From Capsulimonas sp039928515 (lineage in GTDB: Bacteria > Armatimonadota > Armatimonadia > Armatimonadales > Capsulimonadaceae), in the NCBI RefSeq assembly GCF_039928515.1, contig NZ_JBDSSZ010000278.1: a stretch of DNA of 64,000 nt, one strand, 5' to 3'. This document shows, piece after piece, positions 1 through 7,814 of the stretch; position 1 is the stretch's first letter, and every line of letters begins with the position of its first letter. A program made the position numbers and the translations under genes. Under the pieces are notes generated by a model, which searched no databases, was not told where the DNA came from, and worked only from the letters and a program-made list of their open reading frames with translations.

Positions 1-1
1 G

Positions 2-904
2 AGTGCGGCTCCGGCAACATTCGCCGCGGGAATGATTATTCCCGCGTATGTGCCTCTCACGGATACAACGACATGGCAAATCCTCGCTGAGGACGCCGCG
101 ATTATGCAAAGTGGCTCCAGCACCGTATACAAAGATTACTGGGTGACCGTCAACAGCGCCAACAACGGTCCGTTCTCGAACTCCGCCGATTGGGCCACGG
201 CCGCCACTCGGTTCAATCCGATCCGGGCGAACGGTGGGAAGATTATTGGATATGTCCACGCTCTAGGGGCGCCGACTGGAACCACATATCGGCCGCTCGC
301 CGACGTGAAAGCGGATATTACCGCGTGGGTGAGTGGTTATAGCAATCTGGACGGAATTTGGATCGACGAATTCTATCCTCGTTATGAGATCGCGGGGCCA
401 AGCGGCTCATCCGCGACCTACCCAAACGGAGAAAGCTTAGCGCCTACGGACCGATCCTTCGCGAACCCCGATGGTTTGTTCAACGGCAATCCCGTTCATC
501 CCGCAGGTGGCTACTTCAGTCAGTTGACCAGCTGGATCCGCTCCACTTATCCACAGCTCAAAATTGTCGGTAACGCCGGCGGCTGGTTTTATTCGAACCA
601 GCGCGAATACGCCAGTCTTGTCGATGTGACGTGCAGCTTTGAGAAGACTTACGCGGCCGCCGCGAATTCACCGACTAATGATTGGTCGGGATTGAACCAG
701 GACATCAATACTCAAAGCTACGCACAGCTTGCGCTGATCCACACGAACTCCAGCGACCTCAATGGCGCGATCGATCAGTCTATTAGCCACGGGTACGAAT
801 ACTTCTATACGACGGACAGTATCTTCAGTGACACCAGCAACGTCTGGGGCAGCATTCCCGGCTACTTTACGTCGGAAGTAACATATATCGCTAACCACAG
901 CTAG
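2..904 (+). CDS. Spherulation-specific family 4 (spherulin-4-like) secreted protein, 5' partial
   Basis: The reading frame is open to the window edge; the first residues visible (SAAPATFAAG, then MIIPAY) look like the end of a signal peptide, so the true start lies upstream and the ATG at 32 is probably internal. The protein resembles spherulin-4/GH114-like TIM barrels: IIPAYVPL at the start, a KIIGYVHALG strand, a D-G-I-W-I-D-E-F segment around residue 110, and a later KIVGNAGGW strand. Such proteins are secreted and suspected to act on polysaccharides, possibly galactosaminogalactan-like polymers, but the substrate here is unknown. It lies upstream of a LacI/GH27 locus and is closed by a very strong terminator. 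Family assignment is fairly secure; function is not. Confidence 0.75.
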   Translation, partial: SAAPATFAAGMIIPAYVPLTDTTTWQILAEDAAIMQSGSSTVYKDYWVTVNSANNGPFSNSADWATAATRFNPIRANGGKIIGYVHALGAPTGTTYRPLADVKADITAWVSGYSNLDGIWIDEFYPRYEIAGPSGSSATYPNGESLAPTDRSFANPDGLFNGNPVHPAGGYFSQLTSWIRSTYPQLKIVGNAGGWFYSNQREYASLVDVTCSFEKTYAAAANSPTNDWSGLNQDINTQSYAQLALIHTNSSDLNGAIDQSISHGYEYFYTTDSIFSDTSNVWGSIPGYFTSEVTYIANHS

Positions 905-907
905 CTC

Positions 908-967
908 CACACGAAAAACACCCACGCGCCGGCCGCAATCCGCCGGCGCGTGGGTGTTTTTCGTGTG
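908..967 (+). terminator. Strong, nearly symmetrical intrinsic terminator
   Basis: A 26-bp perfect inverted repeat (908-933 and 942-967) with an 8-nt loop. The arms contain a GC-rich core flanked by A5 and T5 runs, so it can terminate in either direction. It separates the spherulin-like gene from the LacI promoter. Confidence 0.9.
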
Positions 968-1048
968 TTTTGCGTATTGTCCTTATCTTTGCATCCTCCA
1001 GAGTTTTCTGTAAGAAACAGCAATTTTGAAACTATTTTCTGCAAGCCC

Positions 1049-1077
1049 TTGACAGACCAGAGTGCAAGTGATAGAAT
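1049..1077 (+). promoter_or_regulatory. Sigma-70-type promoter for the first LacI gene
   Basis: TTGACA at 1049-1054, a 17-nt spacer and TAGAAT at 1072-1077. Two operator-like palindromes follow just downstream of the expected start of transcription. Confidence 0.8.
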
Positions 1078-1090
1078 ACCAAATGTGAGA

Positions 1091-1104
1091 TGTAAGCGCT
1101 TTCA
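1091..1104. promoter_or_regulatory. LacI/CcpA-type operator (cre-like)
   Basis: TGTAAGCGCTTTCA matches the catabolite-response consensus TGWNANCGNTNWCA at every position. It lies about 14 bp downstream of the -10 box, a repressing position for the adjacent LacI gene. Confidence 0.65.
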
Positions 1105-1120
1105 GAAAGATTTTCATAAT

Positions 1121-1136
1121 ATGTAAGCGTCTACAT
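1121..1136. promoter_or_regulatory. Second LacI-type operator upstream of the LacI gene
   Basis: ATGTAAGCGTCTACAT is a near-perfect palindrome centred on CG. It shares the TGTAAGCG half-site with the box at 1091, with a centre-to-centre spacing of about 31 bp (roughly three helical turns). Confidence 0.6.
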
Positions 1137-1156
1137 CGAGATTGTCGGAGGTTGGA

Positions 1157-2164
1157 TTGCGAGTTTCATTACGGTGTGTGGCCGAACGGGCGGGGGTTTC
1201 CGATGCGACAGCGTCGCGTGTGCTGAACGGGGTGGACGCTCCGGTCGCGCGGGAAACACGGGAACGTGTTCTGCGTATTGCGGCGGAGATTGGTTATACG
1301 CCCAATCTTGCGGCGAAGGCGCTCGCGACGGGGCGGACGAAGACGGTCGCCCTTTGGTCCGTGAATTTGCGCGCTCCGCATTCGTCCCAGGTCGTTTACT
1401 GCATGCGCGACGAAATTATGAAGAACGACTACGATCTGACGATCAGCGACTTCAAATTTCGCTCCGACGGAGCGCTGGATACGTCCCGGATCATTTCCTG
1501 GCCGGTGGACGGGGTGATCGCCGTAGACTTGCCGCGCGGAGACGTTCCCGGGTTGTCGAACAGCCTGCTTGGCGGCAAACCGCTCGTGAGCATTGGGGCC
1601 TATGTGCTGGAGAATATTGACCATGTTTATGTCGACTTCGCTCCAATGTCGGCGGCGGCGGTGCGTCATCTGCACAGCGTTGGATGCCGGCGCATCGCCT
1701 ATCTCGTTCCGAACTGGTTTGAATGGTTCCGCTCCGCGGACGACGCCCGTTTGCGGGGATATGAAACCGCGATTGAGCAGCTGGGGCTGGAGCCGGAGTT
1801 CATTGTTACCGAAAATGAAGTACGTGTCGCCGTCGGTCCGGTGCTGAAGTCTCATATCGCGCTGCACGGCGCGCCGGATGCGCTGTTCTGCTTCAACGAC
1901 AATATGACAATCGCGGCCTCGCGGGCACTGCGTGAAGTCGGATTGATTCCTGGGCGAGATGTCAAGCTGGTGGGCTGCGATGGGATCGACGACAGCGCGG
2001 ACTTCTATCCGCCGTTGACAACTGTCGTACAGCCTGTTGAAGAGATGTGCGCTGTTGCCTGGACATTCCTGGCGCGGCGCATCAAAGATCCGGATATCCC
2101 GGTCCAGCAAATGACTTTAACGGCGAAATTGGAAATCCGTGGATCATCCACGGGAGACTTTTGA
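1157..2164 (+). CDS. LacI family transcriptional regulator
   Basis: The N-terminal LacI helix-turn-helix (VSLRCVAERAGVS, then SRVLNG) and hinge (GYTPNLAAKALATGRTKT) are followed by a periplasmic-binding-protein-like effector domain ending in the usual TVVQPVEEM and ILEIRGSS-like tail. I place the start at TTG 1157, because GGAGG at 1147-1151 is spaced 5 nt from it and the protein then begins MRVSLR, as LacI proteins normally do; an in-frame TTG at 1142 has no such site. It is a close paralogue of the regulator at 6686 and probably controls this locus and itself through the two operators at 1091 and 1121. The effector is unknown; the neighbouring GH27 enzymes suggest a galactoside. Confidence 0.9.
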   Translation: MRVSLRCVAERAGVSDATASRVLNGVDAPVARETRERVLRIAAEIGYTPNLAAKALATGRTKTVALWSVNLRAPHSSQVVYCMRDEIMKNDYDLTISDFKFRSDGALDTSRIISWPVDGVIAVDLPRGDVPGLSNSLLGGKPLVSIGAYVLENIDHVYVDFAPMSAAAVRHLHSVGCRRIAYLVPNWFEWFRSADDARLRGYETAIEQLGLEPEFIVTENEVRVAVGPVLKSHIALHGAPDALFCFNDNMTIAASRALREVGLIPGRDVKLVGCDGIDDSADFYPPLTTVVQPVEEMCAVAWTFLARRIKDPDIPVQQMTLTAKLEIRGSSTGDF

Positions 2165-2419
2165 TGCTTTTCACAGGGGCGTATGTTATTATTGTTCATC
2201 AACATCCCAAGCGAGCTTATTGATCGTATCGCTCGTGGTATTGGTAACCATAGCAATCTTGCCTGTGAGAGCGAGATTTGACGGCTTGCCGCCGATCAAT
2301 GCGCCCTCGATCTGGAACGTTCCGGTCCGGGGGCGTGAAACGAAGTCTTTGCTTAAGGGCGGAGCGAAAACTGGCCGCATCGCGGCCCGTTGTTATCTTT
2401 ACGAAGAAGGGTTACCATC
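2165..2419. other. Intergenic region between LacI and pseudopilin gene
   Basis: There is no clear promoter of consensus quality. The stretch holds a palindrome GGAACGTTCC (2314-2323) centred on CG that could be an operator. On the minus strand a 63-codon open frame (2189-2380) has protein-like composition but no ribosome binding site; it may be a gene remnant. Confidence 0.3.
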
Positions 2420-3244
2420 ATGTCCAAGCGCAATGGTTTTACATTAATTGAATTGCTAGTTGTCATCGCAATTATCGCGATTCTCGCCGCCATCCTATTT
2501 CCCGTTTTCGCCAAGGCGCGCGAAAAGGCCCGCCAGATTTCCTGCGCTTCCAATATGAAGCAGCTGGCGCTGGGACTGCTCCAGTACAACCAGGACTACG
2601 ACGAATCCATGCCCTCCACCAACACCATCTGGGGCGGCGGCTGGGCCGGCGAGGTCTATCCCTATGTCAAGAGCAAAGGGATCTACGCCTGCCCGGACGA
2701 CTCTTCCGATCCCGGGGGCGCCGGCTTCACACGTGTCTCGTATGGCTTGAATGTCAACGTGCTTCCGCCATATGGAACGGGGCAGGGGAACTACTTCACC
2801 ACAAGCAGCACTACAGCGATCGCGGCGCAGACCGCGCCCGCCAGCACGGTCCTGCTGTTTGAAATCCAGAAGCAGCTTTATGTCGATGTGACCAATCCGC
2901 TCGAAACGTCCAGCACGATTGGCGACGGAGCCAAGGGCTACGGCGGATGCAGCGGTTCTGGCATCGACTCGAGCTACTGCAACGCCGTGTACGCCACCGG
3001 CAAGATCGACGGCTACGATATCCCCAACTGGTCGGGAGTCCAGGGCGTACATACGGACGGCGCCAACTATGCCGCGCTGGACGGCCATGTCAAATGGCTG
3101 AAGCCCAGCGCTGTTTCCGGCGGATTGACTGCTCCCGACACAAACACCCCGGCGAGCCGGACCAACGTCACGGCGGCGGGAACCTCCAGCATGGTGATGT
3201 GCAATGGGAACAGCAAGGCGGTTCTCACCTTCAGTCAGCTTTAA
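2420..3244 (+). CDS. DUF1559 pseudopilin with H-X9-DG motif
   Basis: The start is ATG 2420 with GAAGAAGG 9 nt upstream. The N-terminus MSKRNGFTLIELLVVIAII is a type IV prepilin/pseudopilin signal (short basic leader, cleavage before F, Glu5, long hydrophobic helix), followed by the FPVFAKAREKARQ linker typical of planctomycete and armatimonad DUF1559 proteins. Near the C-terminus HTDGANYAALDG gives the H-X9-DG signature of prepilin-processing-associated proteins. The protein should be cleaved by prepilin peptidase and held in or assembled from the inner membrane. It sits between a LacI gene and a GH27 gene and is about 75% identical by eye to the copy at 5679. Its role is unknown; pseudopilus-based secretion or sugar capture is a guess. 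Confidence 0.9.
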   Translation: MSKRNGFTLIELLVVIAIIAILAAILFPVFAKAREKARQISCASNMKQLALGLLQYNQDYDESMPSTNTIWGGGWAGEVYPYVKSKGIYACPDDSSDPGGAGFTRVSYGLNVNVLPPYGTGQGNYFTTSSTTAIAAQTAPASTVLLFEIQKQLYVDVTNPLETSSTIGDGAKGYGGCSGSGIDSSYCNAVYATGKIDGYDIPNWSGVQGVHTDGANYAALDGHVKWLKPSAVSGGLTAPDTNTPASRTNVTAAGTSSMVMCNGNSKAVLTFSQL

Positions 3245-3287
3245 GAACTCCAATGGGGAGTTTCTCGCTCGAGACTAGCAGCGTCGA

Positions 3288-3324
3288 AATAGCCCGTCCC
3301 ACGAATAGAGGGACGGGCTATTTT
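3288..3324 (+). terminator. Intrinsic terminator after the pseudopilin gene
   Basis: 13-bp perfect stem (3288-3300 with 3310-3322) and a 9-nt loop, ending in TATTTT. Confidence 0.85.
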
Positions 3325-3338
3325 GCGGCAAATACTTC

Positions 3339-3367
3339 TTGACACGTACGTTCCAATCGCTTATAAT
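3339..3367 (+). promoter_or_regulatory. Perfect consensus promoter for the GH27 gene
   Basis: TTGACA (3339-3344), 17-nt spacer and TATAAT (3362-3367). A LacI-type operator overlaps the predicted transcription start, so this strong promoter is presumably held off by a repressor. Confidence 0.9.
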
Positions 3368-3370
3368 TCA

Positions 3371-3384
3371 TGAAACCGGTTACA
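3371..3384. promoter_or_regulatory. LacI-type operator, AACCGGTT class
   Basis: TGAAACCGGTTACA, palindromic core AACCGGTT centred on CG, 3 bp after the -10 box. The same core occurs at 5538 and 5578 in front of the next pseudopilin gene. Confidence 0.75.
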
Positions 3385-3509
3385 TAGCAATGATGTTCAT
3401 ATTGCTCTATTTGCAATATTTGTTCTAATCGCTATCGGTCATGGGAGCAAATATGCTCTCATAGCGATATGTCTTTTGTGACAATCGCGATATAGAAGGA
3501 GATCGCTCG

Positions 3510-5429
3510 ATGAAGAAGCTTTCCATTCTCTCACGTACAATTGCGTGCTCCGCCGCCCTTGGCGCGGTTCTGCTCTCTCCGGCTCATTCCCAATCCATCG
3601 CTCAGAAGCCATATATGGGCTGGAGCAGTTTTAGCCTTCAGGCTACCACAATCTCGGGGTATGGAAACAGCTGGCTGACACAGTGGCAGATGCAGGTGCA
3701 GTCGAACCAGTTGAAGACAACGCTCCAGCCATACGGTTACAACTACTTCAACATCGATTCGGGCTGGGCTGGGGGATTTGACGGCTATGGACGCCCGGCG
3801 GCGAACACCAGCACGTTTCCCGACGGCATCCCCTGGATCGCGAACATCGTCCACGGCAATGGACAAAAGCTGGGGATCTACTGGGTGCCCGGGATCGGCA
3901 GCGATGTCTACAGCGCCAATCCGCCGATTTACGGCACGCCTTATCACGTTCAGGACATCGTAGCGCAGCCGCTCGCCACGGGTGACGCCTTCGGCAGCTG
4001 GCATCTCAAGATCGACTTCAACAAGCCGGGCGCGCAGGAATACATCAACTCCGTCATCAACCAATTTGCCTCCTGGGGCGTCGATTTCTTGAAGCTGGAC
4101 GGCGTCGTTCCCGGTTCCGACCACGACATTACCTACTGCGATAACCGGCCCGACGTGCAGGCGTATCACAATGCGATCCAGCAGTGCGGCCGCCCGATGT
4201 GGCTGACGATCTCCTGGCGAATCTCCGACGCCTATATCCCATTCTGGCAGACGAACTCGAATGCCCGGCGTATTGACGACGATATCGAATCCTACAGCAA
4301 TACGCTCACTAATTGGAACCAGACGAGTATTCGGTTTGGCGATGCGGCCAATTGGGCGCCGTGGGCGGGGCCGCTCGGCTATAACAGTAATTATCCCATG
4401 GGCGCAGGCTGGAACGACTTGGATTCGATCGATGTCGGCAACGGCTCCATGGACGGCATTAACAACAACGAGCGCCAGACAGCAATGACCTTCTGGGCTC
4501 AGCAATGTTCGCCGCTCTATACCGGCGACGATCTTTACCATCTGGACAGCTACGGACTTTCGCTGCTCACGAACCCCTTCGTCATCGCCATGGATCAGGC
4601 CGGACGCGTCGCCAAGCAGGTCCAAAGCGGTAACTCCCAGGTTTGGTCCACGGATAACGGAGACGGTACGCGCACCGTCGGTCTCTATAACCTGGCCGGA
4701 AGCACGGCTAATGTGGGCGTCACCTGGAGCGCCATCGGCCTTAGCGGCAATCTGCAGGTCCACGATGTCTGGGCGAACACGGATACTATGGCAAACGGCA
4801 GCTACAGCGCCTCTCTCGCCGCGCACGCCTGCCGACTGATCAAGGTCTCCGCGCCGCACATCATCAGTCTCAACTTTGTCGGCGGCGGAACGGCGATGGG
4901 CGCGGCCGAAACTGCGGGCGCCGTGGGCGTGGTCAACTGGAACAGCGTTCTGGGACAGACGGGTAGCGGAGCCGGTCTGATCGACAGCGCCGGCGCATCG
5001 ACCGGCGCGTCGGCGTCCTGGAATGCGAGCAGCATTTACTCCACCGGGATCACGGACACGGCGGGCGGCAAGCGCATGATGAAGGGATACCTGGATACCT
5101 ACAGCGGCTCTACCACCACCGTCACGGTCTCGGGGCTTCCTGGGTACTACACAAGCCATGGCTACGATGTCTACGTCTATAGCGACGGCTCCAATGGGGG
5201 CGCTTCTCGTGTTTATAAATACACCATCGGTGCATCCAATGTCCAGGTGACCGACGCCGTCAACACCGATTTCAATGGGACATACGCTCAGGCAAACGGC
5301 TCGGCCGGCAATTATGCCCGGTTTGGAACCCTGAACGGTTCCAGCTTCACACTGTCTGCGGCGCCGGTTTCCTCCACCGACGCTTATCTGCGCGCCCCGA
5401 TCAATGGCATCCAGATCGTCGGTCATTGA
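3510..5429 (+). CDS. Secreted GH27 (alpha-galactosidase family) enzyme with C-terminal accessory domain
   Basis: A signal peptide ends near AHSQS (residues 1-29). Residues about 34-450 form a GH27 barrel: MGWSSFSLQ, YFNIDSGW, a FLKLDG strand whose Asp197 is the expected nucleophile, RRIDDDIES with Asp258 as probable acid/base, and WNDLDS. The first 440 residues are paralogous to the gene at 8787. Residues about 450-639 form an extra Gly/Ser/Thr-rich beta-sandwich-like domain (ISLNFVGGG...YDVYVYSDG), absent from the paralogue, which may bind carbohydrate or the cell surface. GH27 enzymes release alpha-galactose (or alpha-GalNAc, or isomaltose); the precise substrate cannot be read from sequence. 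The promoter is operator-controlled, so the enzyme is probably inducible. Confidence 0.88.
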   Translation: MKKLSILSRTIACSAALGAVLLSPAHSQSIAQKPYMGWSSFSLQATTISGYGNSWLTQWQMQVQSNQLKTTLQPYGYNYFNIDSGWAGGFDGYGRPAANTSTFPDGIPWIANIVHGNGQKLGIYWVPGIGSDVYSANPPIYGTPYHVQDIVAQPLATGDAFGSWHLKIDFNKPGAQEYINSVINQFASWGVDFLKLDGVVPGSDHDITYCDNRPDVQAYHNAIQQCGRPMWLTISWRISDAYIPFWQTNSNARRIDDDIESYSNTLTNWNQTSIRFGDAANWAPWAGPLGYNSNYPMGAGWNDLDSIDVGNGSMDGINNNERQTAMTFWAQQCSPLYTGDDLYHLDSYGLSLLTNPFVIAMDQAGRVAKQVQSGNSQVWSTDNGDGTRTVGLYNLAGSTANVGVTWSAIGLSGNLQVHDVWANTDTMANGSYSASLAAHACRLIKVSAPHIISLNFVGGGTAMGAAETAGAVGVVNWNSVLGQTGSGAGLIDSAGASTGASASWNASSIYSTGITDTAGGKRMMKGYLDTYSGSTTTVTVSGLPGYYTSHGYDVYVYSDGSNGGASRVYKYTIGASNVQVTDAVNTDFNGTYAQANGSAGNYARFGTLNGSSFTLSAAPVSSTDAYLRAPINGIQIVGH

Positions 5430-5437
5430 GGCCGCTT

Positions 5438-5474
5438 GCCACGGCTCCTTTGCGACGCGCCCAGGAGCCGTGGC
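5438..5474 (+). terminator. Intrinsic terminator after GH27
   Basis: 12-bp perfect stem (5438-5449 with 5463-5474), loop of 13 nt; a moderately T-rich tract follows. Confidence 0.75.
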
Positions 5475-5503
5475 CTATGCAAAAATCTTTTGAAAAATAG
5501 GTG

Positions 5504-5532
5504 TTGACACCATTGCCATTATGTCTTATAAT
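5504..5532 (+). promoter_or_regulatory. Perfect consensus promoter for second pseudopilin gene
   Basis: TTGACA (5504-5509), 17-nt spacer, TATAAT (5527-5532). It has the same architecture as the promoter at 3339. Confidence 0.9.
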
Positions 5533-5537
5533 GTTTA

Positions 5538-5551
5538 TGCAACCGGTTACA
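5538..5551. promoter_or_regulatory. LacI-type operator, AACCGGTT class (proximal)
   Basis: TGCAACCGGTTACA starting 5 bp after the -10 box; shares CAACCGGTTACA-like core with the site at 3371. Confidence 0.75.
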
Positions 5552-5577
5552 TAAGCGCATTCGCAATTATCTGAGTG

Positions 5578-5591
5578 TGTAACCGGTTACT
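5578..5591. promoter_or_regulatory. LacI-type operator, AACCGGTT class (distal)
   Basis: Contains the perfect 12-bp palindrome GTAACCGGTTAC (5579-5590). It lies 40 bp downstream of the first site (about four helical turns), which suits cooperative binding by a LacI tetramer or two dimers. Confidence 0.75.
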
Positions 5592-5678
5592 TTTAATCGA
5601 CCGACAATGTGGTCCGCTTATCGGCCTGGATCGAAGATCCACTGCTATTATCCTGCTGACGATCAGGAAAGGGAAATC

Positions 5679-6527
5679 ATGAAAAAAGGCTTTACACTTA
5701 TTGAGTTGCTCGTAGTCATCGCGATCATTGCGATTCTTGCCGCGATCCTGTTCCCCGTTTTCGCCAAGGCGCGCGAAAAGGCCCGCCAGATTTCCTGTGC
5801 TTCCAATATGAAGCAGTTGGCGCTGGGGTTGATCCAATACAATCAGGACAATGACGAATCCATGCCTACTACCAACATCATATGGGGTGGCGGCTGGACC
5901 GGCGAGATCTATCCTTACATCAAGAGTAAGGGAGTTTACGCCTGCCCTGACGATTCGACGAACCCGCTCTCGACTGAAGGCGGCGCTACCCCGCTGGCAA
6001 CCCGGGTTTCCTATGGCTTGAACGCGAACGTGCTGTCACCTTACGTGGACAACGCCCAGAACGGCTACCAGGGAAACTATTTTGGACGCGCGGGCAGCAC
6101 CGCTCTTGCGGCGCAGACGGCTCCGGCCAGCACGGTGCTTTTGTTCGAACTTCAGGGACAGCAGAACGTGGACGTGACCGATCCTCGTGAGACAGCCAGT
6201 GCGATCGGCGTTGGAGCAAGCGGCACTGGTGGCTGCGGCAGCGGTATCGACGCCTATTACTGCCGTGCGAAGTACGCCACGGGCAAGATTGACAGCTACG
6301 ATATTCCGAACTGGTCCGGCAATCTGGGCGTGCACACCGACGGCGCCAACTACGCGGCGCTGGACGGCCATGTCAAGTGGCTCAAGCCGAACTCGGTCTC
6401 CGGTGGCCTCCCGGCTCCTGATGCGAACACTCCGGCAAATCGTGGCAATAAAACAGCCGCCGGAGCGAATAACCTGATCATGTGTGACGGGAATAGCAAA
6501 GCCACTCTTACTTTCAGCCAGCTCTAA
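5679..6527 (+). CDS. DUF1559 pseudopilin with H-X9-DG motif
   Basis: Start ATG 5679 with AGGAAAGGG just upstream. The leader MKKGFTLIELLVVIAII is a minimal prepilin signal (three residues before the cleavage site), followed by FPVFAKAREKARQ. The rest closely follows the copy at 2420, including HTDGANYAALDG (H-X9-DG) and the WLKP segment, so the two are recent paralogues. The gene is the first one behind a strong promoter with two AACCGGTT operators and is followed by its own terminator, so it is transcribed alone and is probably among the most highly induced products of the locus. Function unknown beyond being a prepilin-peptidase substrate. Confidence 0.9.
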   Translation: MKKGFTLIELLVVIAIIAILAAILFPVFAKAREKARQISCASNMKQLALGLIQYNQDNDESMPTTNIIWGGGWTGEIYPYIKSKGVYACPDDSTNPLSTEGGATPLATRVSYGLNANVLSPYVDNAQNGYQGNYFGRAGSTALAAQTAPASTVLLFELQGQQNVDVTDPRETASAIGVGASGTGGCGSGIDAYYCRAKYATGKIDSYDIPNWSGNLGVHTDGANYAALDGHVKWLKPNSVSGGLPAPDANTPANRGNKTAAGANNLIMCDGNSKATLTFSQL

Positions 6528-6550
6528 TAAGGGAACGGTCTCGTCAAAGT

Positions 6551-6584
6551 CGCCCGCCCCACAACGCGTGGGGCGGGCGTTTTT
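6551..6584 (+). terminator. Intrinsic terminator after second pseudopilin gene
   Basis: 12-bp perfect GC-rich stem (6551-6562 with 6568-6579), 5-nt loop and T5 tail. Confidence 0.9.
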
Positions 6585-6685
6585 CTCACTCGGTATTCCA
6601 ATACGCAGGCGCCATTCTTGACATAAGGGCGCCAAACTGACTACAATCAGAGATGCGATCGAGTCGCAAGAATAGGTGAGTCACT

Positions 6686-7687
6686 GTGACCATTTCGATT
6701 CGTGAAGTTGCCGCGCGCGCCAAAGTCTCTCGCGCCACCGTCTCACGCGTTCTGAATAATGTGGATGTTCCTATTTCCGCCGAGACCCGCCGCCTGGTCC
6801 GTCATGTGGCCGAAGAGATGGGCTACCAGCCCAATCGCGCGGCGCGGGCTCTCGCCACCGGGCGTACGCAGACGATCGCGCTTTGGACATCCAATTTGCG
6901 TTCGGCGTACTACGGCGAAGTGATTTACTACACGCATGAAGAAATCGTTCGGCATGAATATGAGCTCTTTGTCAGCGCCGCCGGCATGGGGAGCGGTGAA
7001 GTGGTGGACACCAACCAGCTTGCTTCCTGGCCCGTGGACGGCGTTCTGGCGGTCGATGTGCCGCGAGGCAAATTGACAGGTCTGTCCAACAGCCTCATTG
7101 AAAATAAAGCGTTTGTCAACATTGGCGCCTACGTCCTGGCCGATGCGGACTATGTCCAAGTCGACTTCCAGGAAAAGGCCGCCGAAGCCGTGCTCCATCT
7201 CGCGGAGGCTGGCTGCAAGAGAATCGCTTATGTGGTGCCGGACTGGTTTGAGTGGTTTGAGGAGATCACGGACGCTCGCTTGACTGGTTACCGGGAGGCA
7301 ATGGCGAAGCTGGGTCGGGAGCCCGAATATATTATCACCGTGGACGAGCGCCGCGAATCGGCGACGGCGACCTTGATCGAGTATGCTCAGAAGCACGGAT
7401 GCCCAGATGCGCTGTTCTGCTACAATGACGAACTTGCGATCGGCGCTTACCCTGCGCTGCGCGAACTTGGCCGTGTGATCCCCGATGATGTCGCGGTCGT
7501 CGGCTGCGACGGCATCAAAGACACCAGCTACCTTTATCCCGCGCTCACGACCATCGTGCAGCCGCTGGAGCAAGTGTGCGCTACTGCCTGGACATTCTTG
7601 AAGCGACGGATCGATTCCCCGCATATTCCTCTCCAGCAGCAAGTGCTGCAGCCGCGTCTCGAAATTCGAGGCTCATCCAAGCGTTAG
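6686..7687 (+). CDS. LacI family transcriptional regulator (paralogue of the one at 1157)
   Basis: GTG start at 6686 preceded by AGGTGAG. Residues 1-55 are a LacI helix-turn-helix (ISIREVAARAKVSRATVSRVL) and hinge (MGYQPNRAARALATGRTQT); the remainder is a sugar-sensing PBP1-like domain. It shares long stretches with the regulator at 1157, such as SWPVDGVLAVDVPRG and YVVPDWFEWF, so the two arose by duplication. The recognition helices differ (SRATVS here, SDATAS there), so they may bind different operators. It is followed by a GH43-like gene and a second GH27 gene, and it is the closest candidate for binding the AACCGGTT sites, though the other LacI cannot be excluded. Confidence 0.9.
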   Translation: MTISIREVAARAKVSRATVSRVLNNVDVPISAETRRLVRHVAEEMGYQPNRAARALATGRTQTIALWTSNLRSAYYGEVIYYTHEEIVRHEYELFVSAAGMGSGEVVDTNQLASWPVDGVLAVDVPRGKLTGLSNSLIENKAFVNIGAYVLADADYVQVDFQEKAAEAVLHLAEAGCKRIAYVVPDWFEWFEEITDARLTGYREAMAKLGREPEYIITVDERRESATATLIEYAQKHGCPDALFCYNDELAIGAYPALRELGRVIPDDVAVVGCDGIKDTSYLYPALTTIVQPLEQVCATAWTFLKRRIDSPHIPLQQQVLQPRLEIRGSSKR

Positions 7688-7710
7688 ATCGCAAACAGGG
7701 ATGGAAAATC

Positions 7711-7745
7711 AAACCAGCGCTGGGCCAACGTCCCGGGGCTGGTTT
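7711..7745 (+). terminator. Probable terminator after LacI
   Basis: Imperfect 14-bp inverted repeat (AAACCAGC...GCTGGTTT) with a central mismatch pair and a short T run. It may be bypassed, because the downstream gene has only a weak TATGAT (about 7751-7756) of its own. Confidence 0.55.
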
Positions 7746-7814
7746 CGTGTTATGATAGAGATGCGTTGGGAATTCTCCCCGCGAAAATAAATCCATGCGG
7801 GATACGCTGTCGTC

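Noticed and set aside
3531..5426. Open frame of about 630 codons on the minus strand opposite GH27
   Set aside because: It mirrors the GC-rich coding strand, has Arg/Val/Ala/Gly-rich low-information composition, no ribosome binding site and no recognisable domain. The plus-strand gene has clear GH27 motifs.
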